Shown here: piece after piece, positions 23,770-32,171 of the stretch
Layout of the letters: each line of letters begins with the position of its first letter
How positions within the stretch are numbered: the first letter of the stretch is position 1
Source of the DNA: Synergistaceae bacterium
GTDB taxonomy: Bacteria; Synergistota; Synergistia; Synergistales; Aminobacteriaceae
Reading direction: 5' to 3'
Assembly: GCA_017449135.1 (NCBI GenBank)
Contig: JAFSKE010000095.1
Location: forward strand, 1 to 37,674
Length of the DNA: 37,674 nt
The notes under the pieces: generated by a model
What the model saw: only the letters and a program-made list of their open reading frames with translations
The model's database searches: none
What the model was told of the DNA's origin: nothing
Position numbers and translations under genes: made by a program

Positions 23770-25707
23770 TTGGAAACTATTTACATAATCGAATCTGAAA
23801 TCGCCGTTATATTTTTAAGTGTAACCCTCTGTGTTTATCTTCAAGTTATTTACTCCGGTACATCATCGGATAAAAAAGGTCTTTTGCGTTATTGTTACAT
23901 GACAACTGCAAACAGCATCATTGACATTTTCACAACAATAGTTTTGTCGGAAAGTGCAGGATTTTCGATTTACACAAAATATTTCTGGTCTTTAGCACAT
24001 CAGATTTCGATCTGCGGAGTTTATTTCATGTTTGTACGTTACATGGCCGTTTTCGGTCAAAACTCTGACGGCAAAAAACGTATGCTTTACATTCAAAATA
24101 TTTTCTTGGGAATTTATTTTTATCTTCAGCTTGTCGGACTTTTCACCGGCACAAATTTTTCAATCTCGCCTGACGGAACGAAATTATTAACCGGAAATTT
24201 ATATATTGTTTTGTCAACGGGATTTATTGCTTTATGGTCAATCTGGGCATGGGTCGAAATTTTTATGTACAGAAAATCATTTACTCCGGGACAGTTTTTT
24301 GCTTTAGTTACGGAACTGGCGATTTGCTGGATAATTATATTTTTGCAGCATAAATATTTTCCCGACGTTCCAATTCACTTTATAATAATTTCGATGGGCG
24401 TTTATTATTTCTTTTTCTTACTCGAAACTCCTGCTTACAGAGACCTTGAAAAAACCCTCGAACGTTTACGTAAAGCAAAAGCCATTGCAGACGAAGCAAA
24501 TGCAGCAGCAATTTCAGCCGACGAAGCTAAGGGCGAATTTCTTGCTAACATGTCTCACGAAATCAGAACTCCTTTAACAACTATTTTAGGAATGGACGAA
24601 ATGATTTTGCGAAAATATGAATCAGGGCCGATCTATCAATATGCAACTGATATTCAAAGTGCCGGAAATACTTTGTTACATATTATTAATGACATCCTCG
24701 ACTTCTCAAAAATCGAATCCGGTACTCTTGAACTTGCAAGCCGTAATTATGATTTAGGCAGAGTTCTGCGTGATGTCGACAACATGATTAAAATCAGAGC
24801 AGAGCAGAAAGGGTTAAAATATATTGCACAAATTGATAGCTCGCTCCCTGATGAGTTATTCGGAGATCGAATCCGAGTTCATCAGATTATGGTAAATATT
24901 TTGAATAACGCCGTAAAATATACTAAAAAAGGTTCGGTTAAGTTTACATTAACAGGGGTTAAAGGCGATGATCCTTCGTTAATAGTTTTACACATTACGG
25001 TTACGGATACCGGAATCGGGATTCACGCAGATGATATTCCGAAATTATTTAAGTCCTTCAGCAGGGTAAACGCAAAGGACACACATAATATTGAAGGCAC
25101 GGGGCTTGGTCTTGCAATCACGGGAAGATTAATAGAACTAATGGGCGGAACTGTCGAAGTAACTTCAACTTATGGCATGGGATCGACATTCCACGTTGTA
25201 ATTCCTCAAAAAATAGTGGGCGAGAAAACATTAAAAGATTATGAAATTGAAAACTCCCACAGGAAGAAGCAGGAACGAAAAGTTTTGAAGGCTCCCAGTG
25301 CAAAAATTTTAGTAGTAGATGACAATGACATGAATAGAATAGTTTTAAGGTCATTGATGAAAGAAAATCAAGTCATGATTGACGAAGCAGAATCGGGTGA
25401 AGAATGCCTTAATAAAATTTCGCAGAATCAATATGACGTTATATTAATGGATTATATGATGCCGAGAATGGACGGGAAAGAAACGTTACAGAGAATTAAA
25501 CAAATGCCCGACGCTCCCGGAGCTAAAGCAAAAATTATAGTATGTACCGCGAATGCACTTGTAGGAGTCAGAGCGGAATTATTATCAGCAGGATTTGACG
25601 ATTTCCTAAGCAAACCCGTAAACGGGAAAGAGCTTGAAGAAATGTTATTGAAATATATTCCTCATGAGAAAATAATTCAAGGGGGGGGTATTAATATAGA
25701 ATGCTGA
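23770..25707 (+). CDS. Hybrid sensor histidine kinase with seven-helix N-terminal sensor, first of a pair
   Basis: A 645-residue membrane signalling protein. The first 225 residues hold about seven hydrophobic helices with no extracytoplasmic domain of note. A short coiled coil (about 228-256) links to the HisKA domain with phospho-acceptor His263 (NMSHEIRTP). The HATPase domain has NNAVKYTKKGS (N box), DTGIGIHADDI (G1) and GTGLGLAI (G2). A receiver domain follows (about 510-640) with phospho-acceptor Asp561 (LMDYMMPRMDG). It lacks an output domain, so the phosphate must pass to another protein. The start is TTG 23770 after a GGAGA. The last codons cross a G8 tract and the stop overlaps the start of the second kinase. 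The stimulus is unknown. Confidence 0.9.
   Translation: METIYIIESEIAVIFLSVTLCVYLQVIYSGTSSDKKGLLRYCYMTTANSIIDIFTTIVLSESAGFSIYTKYFWSLAHQISICGVYFMFVRYMAVFGQNSDGKKRMLYIQNIFLGIYFYLQLVGLFTGTNFSISPDGTKLLTGNLYIVLSTGFIALWSIWAWVEIFMYRKSFTPGQFFALVTELAICWIIIFLQHKYFPDVPIHFIIISMGVYYFFFLLETPAYRDLEKTLERLRKAKAIADEANAAAISADEAKGEFLANMSHEIRTPLTTILGMDEMILRKYESGPIYQYATDIQSAGNTLLHIINDILDFSKIESGTLELASRNYDLGRVLRDVDNMIKIRAEQKGLKYIAQIDSSLPDELFGDRIRVHQIMVNILNNAVKYTKKGSVKFTLTGVKGDDPSLIVLHITVTDTGIGIHADDIPKLFKSFSRVNAKDTHNIEGTGLGLAITGRLIELMGGTVEVTSTYGMGSTFHVVIPQKIVGEKTLKDYEIENSHRKKQERKVLKAPSAKILVVDDNDMNRIVLRSLMKENQVMIDEAESGEECLNKISQNQYDVILMDYMMPRMDGKETLQRIKQMPDAPGAKAKIIVCTANALVGVRAELLSAGFDDFLSKPVNGKELEEMLLKYIPHEKIIQGGGINIEC
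25681..25688 (+). repeat. Homopolymeric G8 tract at the junction of the two kinase genes
   Basis: Eight G lie in the last codons of the first kinase and 12 bases before the ATG of the second, where they also provide the only purine-rich ribosome-binding site. A change of length by one would end the first kinase earlier: with seven G it stops at TAG and with nine at TAA, before or short of the second start. Confidence 0.75.
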
Positions 25708-27650
25708 CTTACGGTTTTAATGTCTGGATCGAAGCAGTCGTTATTCCGTTTTTAGGGATCATGGCGGCGTTTCTGTTTTTCAGATACAGAACTAATGACG
25801 AAGCAAACAGATATTTCCGATATTTATCGCTTTCAACATTTCTTGCTGCATTGCTTGAAGTTTCTTCAACACTTTTAATTGACGGCTGGGGACACAGACA
25901 TGTTGTAAATCTCGTGATAAGATCCGTTTACTATGTTGTCGTAAACATTAATGCTTATCACTTAATGCGTTATGTTCAGGCGTATGTAAAAATTCAGGAC
26001 AGAAAATTTGAGACGTTTAACAATTTTTTGTTATTCTCAAGTTTTGTCGTGTTAATATTAAATTTAGTTCCGAGTTTTTCGGGATTCTTTTTCAAAGTTG
26101 CCGACGACGGAGGATTATACAGAGGGTCTTATAATACTTTATGGCGAAGTGTTTATGTTTTGTATTTTGTGTGTATGGCGGGTTATCTCCAGCTTGCCAA
26201 CAAAGACGCTTACCCTTCAAAAAATCAATATGTAATCATGAATGTTTTAGGATTAGTATTAATTCTGTCATTCGTGACTCAATATATTTTAGTTCGTGAA
26301 GTTTTGTTTGCCTATGCCGTAGCGTGTATAGTTTTATTCGTAATATTCTTTTATTATCAGGCTCCGATTTACAGGCGAATGAATACAATCGAAAAGGAAC
26401 TTGAAGAATCTCGCCGTGAAACTGAAAGATCCACACTCATTGCCGAAGCTGCAAACCATGCAAAAAGCGATTTCCTTGCAAATACATCTCACGAAATCAG
26501 AACTCCGATGAACGCAATTTTGGGAATGAACGAGATTATTTTGAAGGAATGCAAAGCCCCCGACATCAGACAGGCAGCCCTTGACATACGAAGAGCCGGC
26601 AATCATTTACTATCAATAATTAATAATATTCTCGACATCTCAAAAATCGAATCGGGAAAAATGGAATTATATAAATCCGATTATCATTTATGGCAGTTGT
26701 TGAAGGACATCGAAGAAAGCACTTTTGAGGTAATTCACGAGAAGAAATTAAATTTTATCTTGGACGTTGACAAAAATATTCGTGAAAGCCTTTACGGAGA
26801 CGAAAACAGAATCAGGCAGGTTATAACGAATTTAATCGACAATGCCGTGAAATATACGAAAAAAGGTTCTGTTACGTTAAGCATAAAAGGCACAGAAATT
26901 TCACATTCAAGAGTAAATTTAACAATTACGATTAAAGACACGGGAATCGGAATCAGACATGATGATTTACAAAAATTGTTTAAGTCATTTGAGCGTGTAA
27001 ATCTTACTGAAACGCAAAGCATTCAAGGTGCAGGACTCGGATTAACTCTCGTGAGATATTTGTTAAATTTAATGGGAGGAAAAATCAAGGCAGAAAGTGA
27101 ATACGGCAAAGGCAGTACATTCACCGTTGAACTTCCACAGGAATACGCACGTGAAGAATTTTCCGGAACGATCGGGGAATACGAAAAAATAATCGAACTT
27201 GCGAACGAAGAAAATTTTAACGACGAAAATAACGAAATCGAAAAAGCATTTACATGTCCTGACGCAAAAATTCTCGTAGTTGACGACACGCCCGTTAATC
27301 TTGTTGTAGCAAAGGGAATGTTGAAAGATTCTCTTGCCGTTGTCGAGACTGCCGAATCAGGCGAGGAATGCCTTGAATTATTAAAAGCTAATCATCATTA
27401 CGACATAATTTTTCTCGATCATAAAATGCCCGGACTTGACGGAGTTGAAACTTTGAAGGCTGCAAAGGAACTTGAAAATTATTCCGGCGATACAATTTTC
27501 ATAGCATTGACCGCACATTCAGGAACGGGATTAAGAGAAGAATATATATCGCTTGGATTTGATGATTATCTTGCAAAACCGATAAAAACCGAAGCACTGA
27601 AAAAAATCTTGGCAACATATCTGCCCGAAAATCTGAAAGTAAGGGAGTAA
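25701..27650 (+). CDS. Hybrid sensor histidine kinase with seven-helix N-terminal sensor, second of a pair
   Basis: A 649-residue protein of the same layout as its upstream neighbour and clearly related to it. It has about seven membrane helices in the first 225 residues, a coiled coil, HisKA with phospho-acceptor His264 (NTSHEIRTP), HATPase with DNAVKYTKKGS, DTGIGIRHDD and GAGLGLTL, an acidic Glu/Asn-rich linker (about 500-520) and a receiver domain with Asp573 (FLDHKMPGLDG). The ATG overlaps the stop of the first kinase by seven bases, so the two are co-translated and may form heterodimers. Neither has an output domain; the GGDEF/EAL protein downstream is a possible, unproven, target of the same pathway. 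Confidence 0.9.
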   Translation: MLTYGFNVWIEAVVIPFLGIMAAFLFFRYRTNDEANRYFRYLSLSTFLAALLEVSSTLLIDGWGHRHVVNLVIRSVYYVVVNINAYHLMRYVQAYVKIQDRKFETFNNFLLFSSFVVLILNLVPSFSGFFFKVADDGGLYRGSYNTLWRSVYVLYFVCMAGYLQLANKDAYPSKNQYVIMNVLGLVLILSFVTQYILVREVLFAYAVACIVLFVIFFYYQAPIYRRMNTIEKELEESRRETERSTLIAEAANHAKSDFLANTSHEIRTPMNAILGMNEIILKECKAPDIRQAALDIRRAGNHLLSIINNILDISKIESGKMELYKSDYHLWQLLKDIEESTFEVIHEKKLNFILDVDKNIRESLYGDENRIRQVITNLIDNAVKYTKKGSVTLSIKGTEISHSRVNLTITIKDTGIGIRHDDLQKLFKSFERVNLTETQSIQGAGLGLTLVRYLLNLMGGKIKAESEYGKGSTFTVELPQEYAREEFSGTIGEYEKIIELANEENFNDENNEIEKAFTCPDAKILVVDDTPVNLVVAKGMLKDSLAVVETAESGEECLELLKANHHYDIIFLDHKMPGLDGVETLKAAKELENYSGDTIFIALTAHSGTGLREEYISLGFDDYLAKPIKTEALKKILATYLPENLKVRE

Positions 27651-27659
27651 ATTTATAAA

Positions 27660-27899
27660 ATGACTTTTACAGCATGTTACACAAAACTTGAAAACGGATA
27701 CATGGGACAACTTCTCGAATGGCCTGAAGTAATAACAGAGGGAAACACTTTAGAAGATTGCAGAACTATGCTGACTGATGCTGCACGGGAAATGGCATTG
27801 GCTTATGACGAAAACGGGAAGGAAATTACTAAAACGCCGTTTTATCTTGAAACTTTGCCGATAAACGTAGAGAAAGCTGCTGTTGTGTATGTCAGTTAA
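27660..27899 (+). CDS. hicB: HicB-like antitoxin, second locus (orphan)
   Basis: A 79-residue HicB-type protein: MTFTACYTKLENGYMGQLLEWPEV, TEGNTLEDCRTMLTDAAREMA, and a C-terminal strand ETLPINVEKAAVVYV. It is of a different subtype from the hicB at 6556-6750. The ribosome-binding site GGGAG overlaps the end of the second kinase gene, nine bases upstream. The expected toxin gene follows but is cut short (27889-28014), so this antitoxin appears to have lost its partner. Confidence 0.75.
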   Translation: MTFTACYTKLENGYMGQLLEWPEVITEGNTLEDCRTMLTDAAREMALAYDENGKEITKTPFYLETLPINVEKAAVVYVS

Positions 27900-28014
27900 A
27901 CGCAGGGATATAATCAGACATCTTGAAAAAAACGGTTGGTATTTTCGCTGGTGTTCCTGCGATTTTTTAATTTCACATGAAAGGAAAATATTAATAAATG
28001 TTCAATCAAAATGA
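27889..28014 (+). pseudogene. hicA: Truncated HicA toxin remnant
   Basis: An ATG at 27889 overlapping the hicB stop opens a frame whose first 19 or 20 residues (MSVKRRDIIRHLEKNGWYF) match the N-terminal helix of HicA. After that the match ends: the next codons read RWCSCDFLIS and the frame stops at TGA 28012-28014, inside the next gene. The Gly-x-His catalytic motif and the C-terminal helix are absent. A deletion that joined the start of hicA to the leader of the GGDEF/EAL gene explains this. Confidence 0.7.
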
Positions 28015-29659
28015 TTTAATGACCTTGAGCAAAATTTCCGCAAATATTCCGGGAGCTTTACTCGTTTATAAAGCAAACGAAACTGAAGATATAATTTTCG
28101 TCAGTGATGAGATTGCAAAAATTTTTGAATGTGATTCCCCGCAGGATTTTATGAGATTCACGGGCGGGAATTTCAACACGATTGTATATCCTGAAGACAT
28201 CGAAGAAGTTGACTCGATCATCAAAAAACAAATTAAAGAGACAAACGGCTTTGATTATGTAACTTACAGGATAATCACGAAAAACGGAAACATCAAAAAA
28301 ATTGAGGACTGGGGACACCTCGTTCATGATGAAGAATTAGGCGATTTATTTTACGTTTATCTTCACGATATGGACGTTAGGGAAAAATTAACTGCAATCT
28401 CAGGACAAACAAATCTCCCCGAACCCAAAGCAAATGTTACGGACGAATTAACCGGACTTGCGAACATAAAATCATTCAGACAAAAAGCTCCCGAATTTAT
28501 CAAGGATTTTATCAAGAGAGGCGGACACCCTCACTGTATTTACTTGAACATCAGAAATTTTCATACTTATAATGAGACTTACGGATTTTCGGGCGGCGAC
28601 AGAATGCTGAAATCTGTTGCGAGAATTTTGCTTGAAACTTTCCCGAATGGTCTTGTGTCGAGATTTAATGACGATCATTTTGTTGTTATGACTGCTCAAG
28701 AAAACTTAATCGAAAAAATTAACCGAATGAGCGTGAGAATTAACAATATTCGTCAGGGTGCAATCGTTGAAATCAAGGCCGGAATTTTCACCGTAACAAA
28801 TCCCAGAACTGATATAAGCGTTGTTTGTGATTGTGCAAAATTTGCCTGCGACACTATCAAACATGAATACGGCACAAATGTTCAGTTTTATGACGGCGAG
28901 ATGAACGAAAAATTAAAACTTCAGGAACACATAATAAAAACTTTCCAGACAGCTCTTGACGAAGAATACATAAAAGTATTTTTCCAGCCTGTTGTTGAAG
29001 TCGAATCTGGAAATGTCGTATCAGTTGAAGCTCTGACACGCTGGGAAGACCCTGAATACGGAAGATTATCGCCCGCCGAATTTATAAACACTCTTGAAGA
29101 ACAGCACATAATTCATAAACTTGATATTTTCGTGATTAACAAAGTCTGCGAGCATTTGAGATTACAGCGTGAAAGAGGCGAAAAATTAATTCCTGTGTCG
29201 TTAAATCTTTCGAGGCTTGATTTTGAACTTGTCGACATCGTAAAAGTAATCGAGGATTCTGTCAGCAGAAATTCACTTACTCCCTATCTTGTGAGATTTG
29301 AATTAACAGAAAGTTTAATCGCCGTTGATTTAGACGAAATGAAGCGAGAGACAGAGAGACTGCGAAAACACGGCTTCAAAGTTTGGATGGACGCATTCGG
29401 GGCTGGATATTCATCGTTAAAAGTGTTGAAAGATTTTTCGCTTGACGGATTAAAAATTGACATGGACGTAATAAAATCCTTTGGAGACGAAAGAACTAAC
29501 ACAATAATTTCGTCAGTTATTGAAATGGCACGAAGATTAAACATTCCTGCATTGTCTAAAGGTGTTGAAACGAAAGAACAACTTGAATTTCTGAAAAATG
29601 CGGGTTGTAGTCTTGCTCAGGGATATTTATTAGGAAGGCCTGCACCTATAAAAGAATAA
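27998..29659 (+). CDS. PAS-GGDEF-EAL protein with degenerate catalytic motifs
   Basis: A 553-residue cytoplasmic protein. A PAS domain (about 10-125) is followed by a GGDEF-fold domain (about 145-300) and an EAL-fold domain (about 310-553). The GGDEF signature reads NDDHF (residues 224-228), so cyclase activity is unlikely. In the EAL domain, EAL (344-346), the Asn of SLNLSR, the Glu of FELTES and the Lys of LKID are kept. DDFG has become DAFG (465-468) and the AEGVE motif reads SKGVE (520-524), replacing a metal ligand and the Glu proposed as general base. It is probably a c-di-GMP receptor or a protein-interaction module rather than an enzyme. GAAAGGAAA precedes the ATG. The gene follows the two kinases and the HicB remnant locus. 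Confidence 0.88.
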   Translation: MFNQNDLMTLSKISANIPGALLVYKANETEDIIFVSDEIAKIFECDSPQDFMRFTGGNFNTIVYPEDIEEVDSIIKKQIKETNGFDYVTYRIITKNGNIKKIEDWGHLVHDEELGDLFYVYLHDMDVREKLTAISGQTNLPEPKANVTDELTGLANIKSFRQKAPEFIKDFIKRGGHPHCIYLNIRNFHTYNETYGFSGGDRMLKSVARILLETFPNGLVSRFNDDHFVVMTAQENLIEKINRMSVRINNIRQGAIVEIKAGIFTVTNPRTDISVVCDCAKFACDTIKHEYGTNVQFYDGEMNEKLKLQEHIIKTFQTALDEEYIKVFFQPVVEVESGNVVSVEALTRWEDPEYGRLSPAEFINTLEEQHIIHKLDIFVINKVCEHLRLQRERGEKLIPVSLNLSRLDFELVDIVKVIEDSVSRNSLTPYLVRFELTESLIAVDLDEMKRETERLRKHGFKVWMDAFGAGYSSLKVLKDFSLDGLKIDMDVIKSFGDERTNTIISSVIEMARRLNIPALSKGVETKEQLEFLKNAGCSLAQGYLLGRPAPIKE

Positions 29660-29667
29660 AAAAAATT

Positions 29668-29743
29668 TGGCTCCACAACCAGGACTCGAACCTGGAACCT
29701 AATGATTAACAGTCATCCGCGCTGCCGATTGCGCTATTGTGGA
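29668..29743 (-). tRNA. tRNA-Asn (GTT)
   Basis: 76 bases including an encoded CCA. The acceptor stem is TCCACAA/TTGTGGA with discriminator G. The anticodon stem is GATGA/TCATT with loop CTGTTAA, giving anticodon GTT. The T arm is CCAGG-TTCGAGT-CCTGG. A strong promoter lies upstream at 29760-29788. The 3' end lies eight bases from the stop of the convergent GGDEF/EAL gene. Confidence 0.97.
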
Positions 29744-29759
29744 ACGCACAACGAAAAGA

Positions 29760-29788
29760 ATTTTATTCCAAAGTATTAAATTTGTCAA
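29760..29788 (-). promoter_or_regulatory. Promoter of tRNA-Asn
   Basis: On the minus strand TTGACA (29788-29783) and TAAAAT (29765-29760) are 17 bases apart, close to the sigma-70 consensus. Transcription would start about ten bases before the tRNA 5' end. Confidence 0.8.
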
Positions 29789-29802
29789 CAGGTAAAAAAC
29801 TA

Positions 29803-29823
29803 TCTCCCCTTAGCAAGGGGAGA
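29803..29823. repeat. Dispersed palindromic repeat, copy 6 (hairpin only)
   Basis: TCTCCCCTTAGCAAGGGGAGA, the central hairpin of the repeat family. It lacks the AACC end and lies between the tRNA-Asn promoter and the stop of the flavocytochrome-type gene, where it may help to separate transcription. Confidence 0.75.
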
Positions 29824-29837
29824 ATCTTTGTTATAAG

Positions 29838-32078
29838 CTAAAAATTCGCTGCGTTCTTTCCTGCGATTCTTCCGAATACAACAAAATCTGCTACGGCAGT
29901 TCCGCCAAGTCTGTTGCCTCCGTGAACTCCTCCAGTAACTTCTCCTGCTGCAAATAATCCAGGAATTATTGTCCCGTCACCTTTCAAAACATGCGTATCC
30001 TTGTCAATCTTAAGTCCGCCCATTGTGTGGTGAATGCCGGGTGTAACTTTGATTGCGTAGAACGGTGCTTTGTCTAACGGATCAATAAAACTCGTTCGGC
30101 CAAATTCAGGATCGTTTTTGTTTGCGACATATTCATTCCATTTTTTCATGGTTTCTGCGAATGCTTCGGCAGGGATATTAATTTCTTTTGCCAATGCTTC
30201 GTAAGTATCGCCCTTGAATGTGTAGCCTTTGTTAATATAGCCTTTGATTACGTTTGAATCGTCAACCATTTTTTGATCGATTATCAACCATGCAAACGAA
30301 CTCGGCTGTGCGATTTCTGCTGCTGAAACGACATCACGGGTTAAAACTTCGTCAATAAATCTCTTTCCGTTGATATTAACGAGAATTGCTCCGTCTCCTC
30401 TAAGGCCTTCAGTGATTAAATTCGATGAATCAAATTGAACTGTCGGGTGAATCTGAATTTGTTTCATGTCAACTGTTGCTGCTCCGAGTTCTTGAGCCAT
30501 GACAATTCCCTCTCCCATTGCTCCTGGTGCGTTTGTCGTCATAAATCCTTCAAGTTCAGGTTTCAGCCATGCAACCATTTTCAAGTTTGCTCCGAATCCG
30601 CCTGCTGCAATGATAACGGCTTTGGAAATAATTTTGAGGGTATCTCCGTTTTTAGCTTTTGCGACAACACCGCAGACTTTTCCGTCTTTGTCAGTCATGA
30701 TTGATTCAACTTTTGTCTCGGTCATGAGAGTAACATTTTCACGTGCTTTGCAGGCTGCTTCAAGTCTCGGAATCATGTATGCTCCGACGGATAAAACTTT
30801 TTTATTCTCGTCCAAAGGTCTGTGAATACGTTTTACCGATGCACCGCCCGCAGCTCCGACAGAAGTTAAATCGATGTCAATCGTTTTCAGCCATGTTATA
30901 GCTTCAGCAGTGTTTTCGCAAAGTGCTTTGACGAGTTCGGGATCGTTAATTCCATGTCCTCCGAGAAGTGTATCAAGTTCCATTAACTCCGCTGAATCGA
31001 AATACCCTTCGGAAGTTTTTTTCCATTCTTCCCACTGTGCTTTAACTATTTTCGCTAAATCCTGAATGACTTTATGATCTTTCCATTTTTCGCCTTCAGT
31101 AGTCTTTAATGTTTTTTCGACTCCTGCGTTTTCGGTGAATTTGTTATGGGGCTGTTCGGTTGTGTGGGCTGCATTCATTCCGCCTGTTGCACGAACTGAA
31201 TTTCCGCCTGTCATAGCCTGCTTCTCAAGGATGATAACTTTCTTTCCTGCATCTGCTGCTGTGATTGCTGCGACCATTCCTGCACCGCCTGCACCGATTA
31301 CGGCAATGTCAGTTTCGATAGTTTTCTCGACAGGTACATATTCAGCTCCCGAATCCTTTTTGTAATCTTCGGGATTTAATCCGAGTGCTGTTAAAGCGTT
31401 TGCAGCGGCCTGCATAATTCCGTTTGAACTTAAAGTCGCTCCGGTGATTCCGTCAACTTTGATTGAATTTTTCGCGACCATTTCGGCGGGTAATTTTTCG
31501 ACAGCTACAGAACCGATTCCCTGTGTTTCGCCTTTACCTTCTGCCTTAGCATCAACAATTTTTCCGTCCTTAACAGTAAGTGTAACAGAGATTGCGTCTT
31601 TGCCTGAAAATCCGTCGCCTTTGCCTGTTGCGGTTGAACCGTCAGCAGATTTTTCGACTTTAGGAGCTTCGACAGGTTTTTCCTCTTTGGGAGCTTCTGC
31701 AACTTTTGCTACAGTTTTGTAATCTTCGGGGTTTAATCCTGCTGCCTTGATTGCGTTTTCCGCTGCCTGCAAAATTCCTCCCGTACTCATTGTTGCACCT
31801 GTAACGCCGTCAACGGTGATTGAGTTTTTCTCAACCATTAAACCCGGCATTGACTCGATAGCTTTTGAACCGATTCCTGGAGTCTCTCCGGGGCCTTCGG
31901 CTGTAACTTCGGTGATTTTTCCGTCCTTCAGAGAAATTGTAACGGTGATTGCGTCCTTACCTGCGAAACCGTCGCCCTTCCCTGTGCCAGTTAAAACACC
32001 TTTGCTCGCAGCAGCCGTAGTGTAAATTATGAGTGCTATTGCGATTATCGATACGATTATAAATACACGTTTTTTCAT
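29838..32078 (-). CDS. Extracytoplasmic flavocytochrome c-type reductase with two FMN-binding domains
   Basis: A 746-residue fumarate-reductase-like flavoprotein. A signal or anchor helix (about 5-24) is followed by two tandem FMN-binding domains (about 27-115 and 148-232), each with the covalent-flavin motif DGxTGAT (Thr96 and Thr215 region). An Ala/Glu/Lys/Pro linker separates them. From about 255 there is a FAD_binding_2 oxidoreductase with GAGGAGM, GGHGINDPELV, GLRGDGAILVN, PGIHHTMGG and HGGNRLGG, containing the His and Arg residues used for fumarate reduction in the Shewanella enzyme. No CxxCH heme motifs exist, so electrons arrive through the FMN domains. The physiological acceptor could be fumarate, urocanate or a related enoate. 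No ApbE flavin transferase is in the window. AAGGGGGA precedes the ATG. Confidence 0.9.
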   Translation of the reverse strand: MKKRVFIIVSIIAIALIIYTTAAASKGVLTGTGKGDGFAGKDAITVTISLKDGKITEVTAEGPGETPGIGSKAIESMPGLMVEKNSITVDGVTGATMSTGGILQAAENAIKAAGLNPEDYKTVAKVAEAPKEEKPVEAPKVEKSADGSTATGKGDGFSGKDAISVTLTVKDGKIVDAKAEGKGETQGIGSVAVEKLPAEMVAKNSIKVDGITGATLSSNGIMQAAANALTALGLNPEDYKKDSGAEYVPVEKTIETDIAVIGAGGAGMVAAITAADAGKKVIILEKQAMTGGNSVRATGGMNAAHTTEQPHNKFTENAGVEKTLKTTEGEKWKDHKVIQDLAKIVKAQWEEWKKTSEGYFDSAELMELDTLLGGHGINDPELVKALCENTAEAITWLKTIDIDLTSVGAAGGASVKRIHRPLDENKKVLSVGAYMIPRLEAACKARENVTLMTETKVESIMTDKDGKVCGVVAKAKNGDTLKIISKAVIIAAGGFGANLKMVAWLKPELEGFMTTNAPGAMGEGIVMAQELGAATVDMKQIQIHPTVQFDSSNLITEGLRGDGAILVNINGKRFIDEVLTRDVVSAAEIAQPSSFAWLIIDQKMVDDSNVIKGYINKGYTFKGDTYEALAKEINIPAEAFAETMKKWNEYVANKNDPEFGRTSFIDPLDKAPFYAIKVTPGIHHTMGGLKIDKDTHVLKGDGTIIPGLFAAGEVTGGVHGGNRLGGTAVADFVVFGRIAGKNAANF

Positions 32079-32171
32079 AAATAAAAATCCCCCTTAAAAT
32101 TAAATTTGGATTGTTTATATTATATAATCTCAGGCAGATTTTTAATATTACTGTTGTAAAGGAGAAATTTT

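Noticed and set aside
29660-29837. tRNA-Asn as an integration site for a genomic island
   Set aside because: No duplicated tRNA 3' end and no integrase gene next to it; flanking genes look like ordinary chromosomal genes.
30435-32025. Several plus-strand open frames opposite the flavocytochrome-type gene
   Set aside because: All lie antisense to a well-supported gene with strong motifs; their Pro/Ser/Ala/Thr-rich products are the usual shadows of such a gene.
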